From: Oceanospirillaceae bacterium
Lineage (GTDB): Bacteria; Pseudomonadota; Gammaproteobacteria; Pseudomonadales; Balneatricaceae
NCBI GenBank assembly: GCA_003521845.1
Contig: DPHB01000001.1
Coordinates: forward strand, 145,692-209,691
Direction of reading: 5' to 3'
DNA: 64,000 bases
The translations under genes and the position numbers were made by a program. The notes under the pieces were generated by a model. It ran no database searches. It saw only the letters and a list, made by a program, of their open reading frames with translations, and was not told the origin of the DNA. This document shows, one piece after another, positions 8,010 through 16,035 of the stretch; the first letter of the stretch is position 1, and each line of letters begins with the position of its first letter.

Positions 8010-10451
8010 TTAGCCGTCAACACGCGGGAGGGCGCTGGTTGGATCATAGGGGGCATCGGCAAGCACCACGCCTTGACGTGGTTGGCCAGCCAGAATCACA
8101 GTAACCTTTTGGCCTGGAACTGCTGCCTCTGGCTGCATGTAGGCAAAGGCTAGCACTGCGCCAAGGGTATGGCTGAAGGATACGGATGCTGTGGTGCCCA
8201 CGTTTTGGCCATCAATCTGAATAGCTTCACCACCGTGGCCGTCTTCCACACCATTGTCTTCAATGATCAAGACGGCGCTGGTCCACTTTAACGGTGCGTC
8301 CAATGCGGCTTGGGTAGCAGCTTTACCAACAAAGTCCTTATCCATGTTGACAAAGCGCATGACGTTGGCTTCTGGCAAGGTCACTTCGTTGCTTAGTTCG
8401 CCCGCACCTGGAAAGGCCTTTTCCATGCGCAGGGCGTTCATGGCAAAGGAACCGTAGTTGGCAATTTGATAGTCTTGGCCGGCGGCCCAAAGGGCTTGGT
8501 AAATATCCGCCATGGTACCGGCTGCGCCATGAAATTCCCAACCTAGCTCACCAGCATAGGACATGCGTACGGCCCATACTTGATGGCCGGCAATGGTGAT
8601 GTAGCGCGCTGTGAGCCAAGGGAAGTCGGCATTGCTTAGGCTGTGATCAGTACACTGGGCCAGTACCGCACGACTATTAGGGCCTTGCAAGGTGAGGGCA
8701 TTCCAGTTGGTGGAAAGGTTGCTTATGTTAATGTCAGCAGCCTTGTTGTGCTTGTTCAAATGGTCCAGTAAACGCTGTTCAAAGAAGGCCGCGCACACTA
8801 GGTAGTAGCTGTCTTCGGCAAACTTTACGATAGTGATTTCGGCTTCTACACGACCACGTTGGTTAAGCAGGTGGGTCAAGATAGCGCCACCCTCACGCTT
8901 GGGCATGTTGTTTGGGATTAGGCCGTCTAGGAAACGACGGGCGTCAGGGCCGGATACTTCAACCTTGGTAAAGGCCGATACGTCCATGATGCCAACGCTT
9001 TCGCGCACAGCTTTCACTTCAGCGCCGATGATGTCGTGCAGGCTAGAACGCCTAAAGGAATAGATATCCTTGGCTTCTACGCCTTGTGGAGCAAACCAGC
9101 GTGGGCGTTCGTGGCCGTATACTTCTTCAAATACTGCGCCCCGATCTTTAAGTGTCTCGTATAGGGCACTTGGCTTAATCGGGCGACCTGCCAAACGGTT
9201 AAAGTGCGGGAATGGAATTTCATGGCGTAGGCAATAATCTTCCTTGGCCTTTTCTACCTGCCATTCTGGCTTGGCGTAGTCGCCGAAACGACGTGGGTCA
9301 AACTCACGCATATTTAAATCGGCCGCACCGTGTACCATCCACTTGGCTAGTTCTCGGGTAAGGCCGGGGCCCCAACCAATACCAATTTGCGTACCGCAGC
9401 AACACCAGTAGTTTTCTACGCCCGGAGCCGGGCCGATTAGTGGGTTGCCATCAGGTGGATGAGAGATGCCACCGTGCACTTCGCGCTTGAGGCCTAGTTC
9501 AGCAAAGATCGGCATGCGCTCCATGGAGTTTTCTAACCAAGGCATGATGCGGTCATAGTCGGCGGTAAATAGGTGGTTTTCTGCTTCCCATGGGCATTCT
9601 TCTTCCCACACGGTATTGGGGTTTTCTTTCTCGTAGATGCCAATTAAGCCAGACTTTTGTTCCATGCGAATATAGCCAGACACTTGGGTGTCATCACGGA
9701 TAACCGGTAGTTCTTGGTCGATGTCCATAAACTCTGGTACCGTGTCGGTAACCAAGTAATGGTGAGTCATGGTGGTCATAGGTAGCTGCAAGCCACTCCA
9801 TTCGCCCATCTGGCGGGCGTAAGTGCCACCAGCATTGACCACGTGTTCACAGGTGATATCACCTTGCTCGGTGCTCACTTTCCATAAGCCGTCATCTTGT
9901 TGTTTGATGTCCATAGCCCTGCATCGGCGAATGATTTTTACGCCTAGCTGGCGTGCGCCTGCGGCCATGGCCATGGTTGGTTGAGATGGGTCGCAATGAC
10001 CATCATCAGGTGTGTGCAAAGCGCCTAGAACACCGTCTAGATTGTAGTAGGGATGCAGTTCGGCAATACGTTCTGGGCCCACTAGTTCCATGTTAAAACC
10101 TAGGGCGGCGCCTACCGAAGTAGTGTGGCGTAGCCAGTCCATTTCGTCTTCTGAATAGGCCAAACGTAACGAACCACAACCATGCCAGGAAATAGATTGG
10201 CCCGTTTCTGCCTCTAGGATTTCACTATAAAGTTTGATGTTGTAATCAACGCACTTACCCAAGGTGTAGCTAGATGTAGAGTGGGTGATTTGGCCGGCAG
10301 CGTGCCACGTAGAACCAGAGGTCAATTCTGCCTTTTCTAGAAGTACCACATCAGTCCAGCCTTCGTGTGCTAAATGGTAAGCTAGGCCGCAGCCCATGAT
10401 ACCGCCGCCAACGACAACTACTTTTGCGTGAGATGGGAGCATGTTTTTCAT
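8010..10451 (-). CDS. DMGDH/sarcosine dehydrogenase-like FAD oxidoreductase with GcvT domains
   Basis: Flavoprotein of 813 residues built like mitochondrial dimethylglycine and sarcosine dehydrogenases. An N-terminal DAO domain has the Rossmann motif VVVVGGGIMGCG (about 9-20) and TWHAAG near 50, whose His carries covalent FAD in characterised DMGDH. The middle FAO_M linker and C-terminal GcvT domains (about 430-800) bind tetrahydrofolate and capture the methyl group as methylene-THF. Soluble, no signal peptide. The expected reaction is oxidative N-demethylation of a small methylated amino acid; the substrate is not settled. It is divergent from an RpiR regulator across 137 bp with paired palindromes. 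A paralogue lies at 61415-63865; the two differ widely in the DAO domain, suggesting different substrates. Confidence 0.88.
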   Translation of the reverse strand: MKNMLPSHAKVVVVGGGIMGCGLAYHLAHEGWTDVVLLEKAELTSGSTWHAAGQITHSTSSYTLGKCVDYNIKLYSEILEAETGQSISWHGCGSLRLAYSEDEMDWLRHTTSVGAALGFNMELVGPERIAELHPYYNLDGVLGALHTPDDGHCDPSQPTMAMAAGARQLGVKIIRRCRAMDIKQQDDGLWKVSTEQGDITCEHVVNAGGTYARQMGEWSGLQLPMTTMTHHYLVTDTVPEFMDIDQELPVIRDDTQVSGYIRMEQKSGLIGIYEKENPNTVWEEECPWEAENHLFTADYDRIMPWLENSMERMPIFAELGLKREVHGGISHPPDGNPLIGPAPGVENYWCCCGTQIGIGWGPGLTRELAKWMVHGAADLNMREFDPRRFGDYAKPEWQVEKAKEDYCLRHEIPFPHFNRLAGRPIKPSALYETLKDRGAVFEEVYGHERPRWFAPQGVEAKDIYSFRRSSLHDIIGAEVKAVRESVGIMDVSAFTKVEVSGPDARRFLDGLIPNNMPKREGGAILTHLLNQRGRVEAEITIVKFAEDSYYLVCAAFFEQRLLDHLNKHNKAADINISNLSTNWNALTLQGPNSRAVLAQCTDHSLSNADFPWLTARYITIAGHQVWAVRMSYAGELGWEFHGAAGTMADIYQALWAAGQDYQIANYGSFAMNALRMEKAFPGAGELSNEVTLPEANVMRFVNMDKDFVGKAATQAALDAPLKWTSAVLIIEDNGVEDGHGGEAIQIDGQNVGTTASVSFSHTLGAVLAFAYMQPEAAVPGQKVTVILAGQPRQGVVLADAPYDPTSALPRVDG

Positions 10452-10506
10452 CCTGTTATGTTAGATATAAACCCGTTGAGATAGTGCTAGACAGGTTGGT
10501 GGTTCG

Positions 10507-10545
10507 ATTGTACAATTGAATAATATTCACGGTACAAGTGTACCG
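10507..10545. promoter_or_regulatory. Paired TGTAC palindromes in the divergent RpiR/flavoprotein promoter
   Basis: ATTGTACAAT at 10507-10516 and CGGTACA-AG-TGTACCG at 10530-10545 are both exact palindromes containing GTAC, and their centres lie about 26 bp apart. They sit between the two divergent starts. They are candidate operators for the RpiR protein encoded at 10589; this is inferred from position and symmetry. Confidence 0.5.
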
Positions 10546-10588
10546 AGATAGGGGGTGAAAAGCACCGAAAGTTAGATGAAAAAATTCT

Positions 10589-11479
10589 ATGGATGTTAAC
10601 GAAACTTTAAATGCATTAACTCAACGCTTGCCAGATTTGCCCTCCGAGCTGCGTAAGGCGGGTACCTATCTACTTGAAAATGCTGGGCTTATTGGCTTGC
10701 AGTCGGCTCGTTCTATGGCCCGGGATGCGCAAGTAAAACCCAATACCTTGGTGCGCTTGTCAAAAGAGCTAGGCTTTACGGGCTACGACCAATTACGTGA
10801 ACCATTTAAGGCGCGCCTAGCCAATGCTTCTGATTCTTTCTCGGATCAAGTCACCGATCGTGCCGTACATTTGCAGTCCATGCATGAAGTTGGGGATATG
10901 AGTGGTTTACATCGGCAGATGGCCAGTGCCTGTACGAACAATACCCAGCAGTTCTTTGACCATCATGGTCATGAGTCTTTACAGGCGGCGGCACAAACGG
11001 TGTTGCAGGCGAGTTCTGTCTTTGTATTGGGTGTGGGTATCGCCAATGTGTTTGCTAAAAACTTTGCCTATATTGCCAGCATGGCTATGGACAATGTTAT
11101 TGAGTTACCAAAAGAGGGTACTTTGCCTATAGATGGCATGGCCCGTGCTAAAGCTGGTGATGTGTTGTTGGCGGTAACTTTTAAGCCCTATCGCCGGGAA
11201 GTCATGGAGGCTGTGGCCGAAGCGCTTAGGCAGGGTGTCGAGGTCATTGGTATATCTGATAGCCCTGCGGCACCGCATTTGGCCAATGCCAAACATCGCT
11301 TTGTAGTGCCAACAGAAACGCCTCAGTTTTTCACGTCCACCGTGGCCCTTATGGCATTCATGGAAACCTTAGCGGCCTATATTATTGCCGCAAGTGATAG
11401 TGACGTGGTAGAAAGCATAGAGCGTTTTCATCAGCGCCGACACGAGCTAGGTATTTATTTAAACGAACAAACCAATTAA
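10589..11479 (+). CDS. RpiR/MurR-family transcriptional regulator (HTH + SIS)
   Basis: Regulator of 296 residues with an N-terminal helix-turn-helix (about 1-80; ARDAQVKPNTLVRLSKELGFTGYDQLREPF is the recognition region) and a C-terminal SIS domain (about 125-260) that in this family binds a phosphosugar or other small ligand. The segment VFVLGVGIANVFAKNFAY is the SIS nucleotide-fold loop. In marine bacteria RpiR proteins often control amine and sulfonate catabolism, so regulation of the divergent DMGDH-like gene fits. It is followed 17 bp later by a small CMD-family gene in the same operon. Confidence 0.85.
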   Translation: MDVNETLNALTQRLPDLPSELRKAGTYLLENAGLIGLQSARSMARDAQVKPNTLVRLSKELGFTGYDQLREPFKARLANASDSFSDQVTDRAVHLQSMHEVGDMSGLHRQMASACTNNTQQFFDHHGHESLQAAAQTVLQASSVFVLGVGIANVFAKNFAYIASMAMDNVIELPKEGTLPIDGMARAKAGDVLLAVTFKPYRREVMEAVAEALRQGVEVIGISDSPAAPHLANAKHRFVVPTETPQFFTSTVALMAFMETLAAYIIAASDSDVVESIERFHQRRHELGIYLNEQTN

Positions 11480-11496
11480 ACCATTTGGAGACCAAC

Positions 11497-11877
11497 ATGG
11501 ATCAAGATTTATTTGAACGTGGCCTAGAGCAACGTAAAGCCACCTTAGGTGCAGAATATGTAGAAAACAACTTGGCGGCGGCCGATGACTTTACCCGGCC
11601 TTTTCAGGAAGCGATGACAGCTTGGTGCTGGGGTTTTGGTTGGGGCGACGATGCTATCGATGCTAAGACACGCTCCCTAATGAATTTGTCCATGATTGGT
11701 GCCTTGGGCAAGATGCATGAGTGGGAAGTGCATTGTAAGGGCGCTTTAACTAACGGCTGCAGCAAAGAAGAGATCCGTGCAGCCTGTCATATTGTGGGCA
11801 TTTATTGTGGTGTGCCTCAGTCATTGGAATGCTTCCGTGTGGCGCGCAAGGTACTGACTGAGGCGGGTGAATTGTAG
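11497..11877 (+). CDS. Carboxymuconolactone decarboxylase (CMD) family protein
   Basis: Small helical protein of 126 residues with the CMD/AhpD-like core (RSLMNLSMIGALGKMHEWEVHCKGALTNG, then EIRAACHIVGIYCGVP). The family includes PcaC (4-carboxymuconolactone decarboxylase) and AhpD-type peroxidases. No CxxC is present in the core helix, which argues against an AhpD peroxidase and for a PcaC-like fold. Start chosen at the ATG at 11497 because TTGGAG lies 6 bases upstream; an in-frame TTG at 11485 overlaps that site. Same operon as the RpiR gene. True reaction unknown. Confidence 0.75.
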   Translation: MDQDLFERGLEQRKATLGAEYVENNLAAADDFTRPFQEAMTAWCWGFGWGDDAIDAKTRSLMNLSMIGALGKMHEWEVHCKGALTNGCSKEEIRAACHIVGIYCGVPQSLECFRVARKVLTEAGEL

Positions 11878-11886
11878 CTTAATGTG

Positions 11887-11934
11887 GGGACTGGCTCTTA
11901 TTTGAACGCGTAGCGGTCAAAAAGTGCCTGTCCC
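11887..11934. repeat. GGGACTGGC/GCCTGTCCC imperfect hairpin repeat, copy 1
   Basis: A 48-bp imperfect palindrome with left arm GGGACTGGCTCTTATTTGA and right arm TCAAAAAGTGCCTGTCCC. Related copies occur at 11977-12010, 15149-15195 and 15238-15286. It lies between convergent genes and may act as a bidirectional terminator. Confidence 0.75.
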
Positions 11935-11976
11935 TTTATACGTGTCCCCTCAAATCTACCCCTCAAATATAAGAAA

Positions 11977-12010
11977 GGACAGACACTTGCCTGCGGCAAA
12001 AGCCAGTCCC
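11977..12010. repeat. GGGACTGGC-family hairpin repeat, short variant
   Basis: The arms GGACAGACACTTGCC and GGCAAAAGCCAGTCC surround a 4-base loop. The outer arms match the 48-bp family but the centre is shorter and different, so this is a diverged or internally deleted copy. Confidence 0.65.
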
Positions 12011-12030
12011 TTGATATAATGAAGTTAAAA

Positions 12031-14070
12031 TTAAATGTCCTTCACCAAGCGCAAAGCATCAAAGATCGCCGCGTGGGTATTGCGCGCGGCTACGGCATCA
12101 CCAATACGGAACAACTGATACTTACCTTCTGCGTTGCGTACCACGGTTTGAGGCTTGCCATTGATAAAGGCGTCTTGATCCAGTTCACCACCGTTACTTG
12201 ATGCATCACGTAGTTCAAAATAGATATCATCCAAAGGCAAGGTGCCGTGGTTGATCACTAGTTGGTCTACCATTCGGTGCTTGCCAATGCTGCCATAGTC
12301 GCTGCTCAAGCTTACTTTGATTTGCCCGTCTACCTTCTCTGCCTTGTCGGCACGGTAGGTCACGGTAAAGGTTACGTCTTGATCTTGCAGTGAGCGCATA
12401 TAAGGCACTAGGTTCATGGCCATGATGTCCGGAGAAAAGCTGCGGTCAGGGGTCATGATTTCTAGCTTGGCACCACTGTTAGCAATCACTTCGGCTGCTT
12501 GTAGGGCAGGGTGATCACCAGCGTCATCAAAGATGAGTACGTTGTTGCCGGGTTTCACATCACCAGAAAGAATATCCCAAGATGACACCACTAGGTCATT
12601 GCCTTGGCTGAGTACGTCCGTATGAGGCATACCACCTGTAGCAATGATGACTACGTCTGGATCTAAGGCTTGCACGTCCACCGCTTCGGCCCAGGTATTA
12701 AAGCGCAAGTCCACATCACGGGCCATACACTGAGCCATGCGCCAATCAATAATAGACATCATTTCATGACGGCGCGGGGTTTGTGCCGTAAGACGTACCT
12801 GGCCACCAGGCTCGGATGCGGCTTCTAAAACGATTACCTCGTGGCCACGTTCTGCCGCTACACGAGCCGCTTCTAGGCCGCCAGGGCCTGCACCAACAAT
12901 AACTATGCGCTTGCGCACTTCGGCGGGTGGGATATCGTGGGGCATAGATAGCTCACGACCAGTTGCTGCGTTGTGCATGCAAAAGGCATCGCCTGCTTGA
13001 TAGATACGGTCTAGGCAATAGTTGGCACCTATGCACGGGCGAATGTCGTCTTCGCGGCCTGCCATGATTTTGCGCACTATGTGTGGGTCGGCCATGTGAG
13101 CGCGAGTCATGCCCACCATGTCTAGCTTGCCTTCTGCTATAGCGTGGCGCGCAGTCGCTACGTCGGGAATCTTGGCAGCATGGAAAGTTGGGAAGCCAGT
13201 AGCTTCACGTATGGCGCCGGCAAAGTCTAGATGAGGAGAGTTTTGCATACCCATTACTGGGATAACATCGGTTAAGGCTGGGTCCGTATCGATACGCCCT
13301 CGAATAACGTTCAAGAAGTCTACTTGGCCACTATCACGCAAAATCTTGGAAATTTCCAAACCTTCATCAGGGGTTAGGCCGCCCTTGAAGGCTTCGTCGG
13401 CGGTGTAGCGTACACCCACGATGAATTCGCTGCCGACACGGGCACGAATGGCATCCAGTACTTCCATAGTGAATCGCAAGCGGTTGTGTAGGCTACCGCC
13501 ATAGGGCCCTTCTAGGGTGTTGGTGAGGGGTGACCAAAACTGATCCATCAAATGGCCATAAGCTTGCAGTTCAATACCATCCATGCCGGCTGCGTACATG
13601 CGCTCCGCCGCATCGGCATAGTCGCGGATAATACGTTCGATATCCCAGTTTTCTACCTGCTTTGGAAAAGCACGGTGGGATGCTTCACGGTGATGGGAAG
13701 CCGACACAGCGGGTAGCCAATCGCCCTTGGCCCAACCTGTACGGCGGCCTAGGTGCGTGAGTTGAATCATCACCGCGCAATCATGCTCATGACAAGCATC
13801 GACCACGTCCTTGAGATAGGGTACTACCTCATCCTTGTAGGCCAAGATATTGTTGAATACAGGTGGGCTGTCTTTGGCGACAGTGGCAGAACCTGCCGTC
13901 ATAACCATGGCCACGCCGGCTTTGGCGCGCTCTTGGTGGTAGGCGCGGTAGCGTGCCTTAGGCATGCCATCCTCTGGATAGGCCGGTTCATGAGAGGTGG
14001 TCATGATGCGGTTTTTAAGAGTCAGATGTTTTAGCTGATAGGGCTGCAATAAGGGATCATTTGACGCCAT
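12031..14070 (-). CDS. Trimethylamine-dehydrogenase / 2,4-dienoyl-CoA reductase-like flavoenzyme
   Basis: Soluble enzyme of 679 residues: an Old Yellow Enzyme TIM barrel binding FMN (about 1-340), an iron-sulfur segment near 350-370, then an FAD/NAD(P) pyridine-nucleotide oxidoreductase domain with IVIVGAGPGGLEAA (about 390-403). This is the TMADH, histamine dehydrogenase and N-methylproline demethylase architecture. The cluster segment reads CIGANYCLDR...C: relative to the family spacing C-x2-C-x2-C-x11-C the second cysteine is alanine. Given neighbours of the DMGDH and CMD type, oxidative demethylation of a methylated amine or betaine is the best guess. It is divergent from the LysR gene at 14216 across 145 bp. 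Confidence 0.82.
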   Translation of the reverse strand: MASNDPLLQPYQLKHLTLKNRIMTTSHEPAYPEDGMPKARYRAYHQERAKAGVAMVMTAGSATVAKDSPPVFNNILAYKDEVVPYLKDVVDACHEHDCAVMIQLTHLGRRTGWAKGDWLPAVSASHHREASHRAFPKQVENWDIERIIRDYADAAERMYAAGMDGIELQAYGHLMDQFWSPLTNTLEGPYGGSLHNRLRFTMEVLDAIRARVGSEFIVGVRYTADEAFKGGLTPDEGLEISKILRDSGQVDFLNVIRGRIDTDPALTDVIPVMGMQNSPHLDFAGAIREATGFPTFHAAKIPDVATARHAIAEGKLDMVGMTRAHMADPHIVRKIMAGREDDIRPCIGANYCLDRIYQAGDAFCMHNAATGRELSMPHDIPPAEVRKRIVIVGAGPGGLEAARVAAERGHEVIVLEAASEPGGQVRLTAQTPRRHEMMSIIDWRMAQCMARDVDLRFNTWAEAVDVQALDPDVVIIATGGMPHTDVLSQGNDLVVSSWDILSGDVKPGNNVLIFDDAGDHPALQAAEVIANSGAKLEIMTPDRSFSPDIMAMNLVPYMRSLQDQDVTFTVTYRADKAEKVDGQIKVSLSSDYGSIGKHRMVDQLVINHGTLPLDDIYFELRDASSNGGELDQDAFINGKPQTVVRNAEGKYQLFRIGDAVAARNTHAAIFDALRLVKDI

Positions 14071-14215
14071 GTCATGCTCCAGAGAATTAGGTTTATATGA
14101 ACAGATACTATTCTGGCATGGTGCAATACTTGCTCAATGCCTGCAAATGATTTATTTTTCTGTTTTGCATGATTTTATGTTATATGAAAATTGTAATTTC
14201 TAGAGACTCGATGTC

Positions 14216-15139
14216 ATGGCGTCATTAAAGCAAAAATTACCGCCATTAGGCAGTTTGCTGGCATTTGAAGCGGCCGCACGTAAGCTCAGTTTTACCCAAG
14301 CTGGTGAGGAACTTTTTGTTACGCAAACGGCGATTAGTCGCCAAATTAGGCAGCTAGAGGAATATTTGGGCACCCCTGTGTTTGAGCGTGGGCATCGCCA
14401 AGTGACACTCACGCCAGCAGGGCAGAGCTTGTTGCAATCGGTTACCTTGGGCATGGAGCATATGGCCAGTACCGTCACGCAAATTCGTGAACATAGTCAT
14501 GTGGGTCCTATGACTATTGCTTCTACCATTGCTATTTCTTCCCTTTGGCTAAACCGTCGTTTGACGGACTTTCGCCAACAAAACCCCGATATGGATGTGC
14601 GCATTCTAGCCACTGACAAGGATGTGGATTTACACCGTGACGGTGTGGATTTGGCTATTGGCTGTGGTGATTATGATAAACATAGTGAAGTGAAAGCGCA
14701 CTTCTTATTTACTGATGAAGTGTTTCCAGTATGCAGTCCTGATTTCCTTGCCAAGCACGGTGCAATTAATAGTGCGGAAGATCTACTGGCGTGTGAACTG
14801 CTGCATCTGGACGAAGAACACTGGCAAGGTTTGAGTTGGGATGCTATTGATTGGCCTCTGTGGTTTGCTAGCCAGGGTCATGACACCTTGGCTATACAGC
14901 AAGGTATGCGGGTCAACAACTACCCATTGTTGGTGCAAATGGCGGAAGCTGGACAGGGCGTTGCTCTAGGATGGCGTCACCTAGTTGCTGAGTCTATGGG
15001 TAGGGGGAGTCTGGTTAAGCCTATAGAGGCTTCTTACATAAGCCGCCGTGGCTATTACCTTATCGAATCCCGTAAGCGTGCCTTGCGTCCAGAGGCAGAG
15101 ATTTTAAAGCAGTGGTTGTTATTGCAGTATGCTGATTAG
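14216..15139 (+). CDS. LysR-type regulator, GcvA-like
   Basis: LysR regulator of 307 residues. The start LPPLGSLLAFEAAARKLSFTQAGEELFVTQTAIS is the winged-helix DNA-binding domain of the GcvA/AmpR group, followed by a linker helix and a periplasmic-binding-protein-like effector domain (about 90-300). It is divergent from the TMADH-like gene at 12031-14070 and is the natural candidate to control it. The ATG at 14216 overlaps out of frame with a five-codon reading frame beginning at 14211. Confidence 0.88.
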   Translation: MASLKQKLPPLGSLLAFEAAARKLSFTQAGEELFVTQTAISRQIRQLEEYLGTPVFERGHRQVTLTPAGQSLLQSVTLGMEHMASTVTQIREHSHVGPMTIASTIAISSLWLNRRLTDFRQQNPDMDVRILATDKDVDLHRDGVDLAIGCGDYDKHSEVKAHFLFTDEVFPVCSPDFLAKHGAINSAEDLLACELLHLDEEHWQGLSWDAIDWPLWFASQGHDTLAIQQGMRVNNYPLLVQMAEAGQGVALGWRHLVAESMGRGSLVKPIEASYISRRGYYLIESRKRALRPEAEILKQWLLLQYAD

Positions 15140-15148
15140 CATCTACTT

Positions 15149-15195
15149 GGGACAGGCACTTTTTGATCGCTGCGCTCTCAAATAAGAGCCAGTCC
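15149..15195. repeat. GGGACTGGC-family hairpin repeat, copy 3
   Basis: Reads GGGACAGGCACTTTTTGA at one end and TCAAATAAGAGCCAGTCC at the other, with centre TCGCTGCGCTC. It is the reverse orientation of copy 1 and starts 9 bp after the stop of the LysR gene. Confidence 0.75.
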
Positions 15196-15237
15196 TTTCA
15201 GTCAGTAAGACCCCTCAATCACTTAATCAAGCCTAAA

Positions 15238-15286
15238 GGGGCAGGCACTTTTTGATCGCTCCGCTCTCAAATAAGAGCCAGTCCCC
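15238..15286. repeat. GGGACTGGC-family hairpin repeat, copy 4
   Basis: Nearly identical to the copy at 15149-15195 (centre TCGCTCCGCTC), in the same orientation. The two copies are separated by 42 bp, forming a tandem pair between the LysR and TetR genes. Confidence 0.75.
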
Positions 15287-15343
15287 GAAGTTCCCTACTA
15301 TGCGGCTAGACAATTTCTGACCTACAAGTCACCCTTGTAATTT

Positions 15344-15362
15344 ATTAGACGATTGGTCTAAT
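15344..15362. promoter_or_regulatory. Operator palindrome in front of the TetR-acuI operon
   Basis: ATTAGAC, a 5-base spacer GATTG, then GTCTAAT: a perfect inverted repeat ending 9 bp before the ATG of the TetR gene. Position and symmetry are those of a TetR-family self-operator that blocks transcription initiation or early elongation. Confidence 0.75.
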
Positions 15363-15371
15363 ATTGTTTGC

Positions 15372-16010
15372 ATGAATCAAATTGCCCCTAAGCGTGGTCG
15401 TGGCCGACCACCCAAAACCGATCAACATCAGCGCGAAACGCGTGAGCGTCTGCTGCGTGCCGGTATTGAATTGCTGACGGAGCACGGCTTTGCCAGTCTC
15501 GGTCTGGAACGTATATTAAAGCAAGTAGGGGTACCCAAAGGGTCCTTTTATCATTACTTCTCTAGCAAAGACGATTTCGCTCAACAGGTTGTAGCCGGTT
15601 ACGGCGATTACTTTGCCGCCAAGCTGGATCGCTGGTTATTAAATACTGAACGTGCACCTTTGCAGCGTTTAATGGACTTTGTAGAAGATGGTAAGCAAGG
15701 CCTTACGCGTTACCAGTTTAAACGCGGCTGTTTGGTCGGCAACATGGGGCAAGAACTAGCCGCTAGCCACCCTCACTTACGCGAGCAGCTAGAAGCCGTA
15801 TTCGTAGATTGGCAAAACCGAGTTGCACAGTGTTTGTTGGCTGCCCAAGCTGCCAATGAAATATCAGAAGATGCGGACTGCCAGGCCTTGGCAGAGTTTT
15901 TTTGGATTGGGTGGGAGGGGGCTATCTTGCGCGCCAAGTTAAGTCAAAACCTTGCCCCCATTGAATTGTTTAGCAGTATGTGTTTTTCCGGCCTCACGGG
16001 CCGTACCTAG
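15372..16010 (+). CDS. TetR-family repressor, AcuR-like
   Basis: Regulator of 212 residues: a basic start KRGRGRPPK, a TetR helix-turn-helix (about 20-65; LERILKQVGVPKGSFYHYFSSKDDFAQQVV) and a ligand-binding C-terminal domain. The composition and its position directly before an AcuI/YhdH gene match AcuR, which represses acuI and binds acrylate or acryloyl-CoA related ligands in DMSP-degrading bacteria. A perfect palindrome lies just upstream, so autoregulation is likely. It is followed after 25 bp by acuI. The AcuR role is inferred from context and overall look. Confidence 0.82.
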   Translation: MNQIAPKRGRGRPPKTDQHQRETRERLLRAGIELLTEHGFASLGLERILKQVGVPKGSFYHYFSSKDDFAQQVVAGYGDYFAAKLDRWLLNTERAPLQRLMDFVEDGKQGLTRYQFKRGCLVGNMGQELAASHPHLREQLEAVFVDWQNRVAQCLLAAQAANEISEDADCQALAEFFWIGWEGAILRAKLSQNLAPIELFSSMCFSGLTGRT

Positions 16011-16035
16011 AATGACAAGTAAAAGGATCACTAAC

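Noticed and set aside
7859..8062. N-terminal extension of the aminotransferase frame to 8062
   Set aside because: It translates through a palindromic repeat and has no ribosome site; the ATG at 7858 gives a normal HemL-like start.
14140..14180. TGCAAA...TTTTGCA inverted repeat between the TMADH-like and LysR genes as an operator
   Set aside because: Arms of 6 bp with a 17-base centre are too weak for a call; LysR sites need alignment with orthologues.
14211..14228. ATG at 14211 as a start or leader peptide of the LysR gene
   Set aside because: Out of frame with the HTH and only five codons long; overlap with the true start at 14216 looks accidental.
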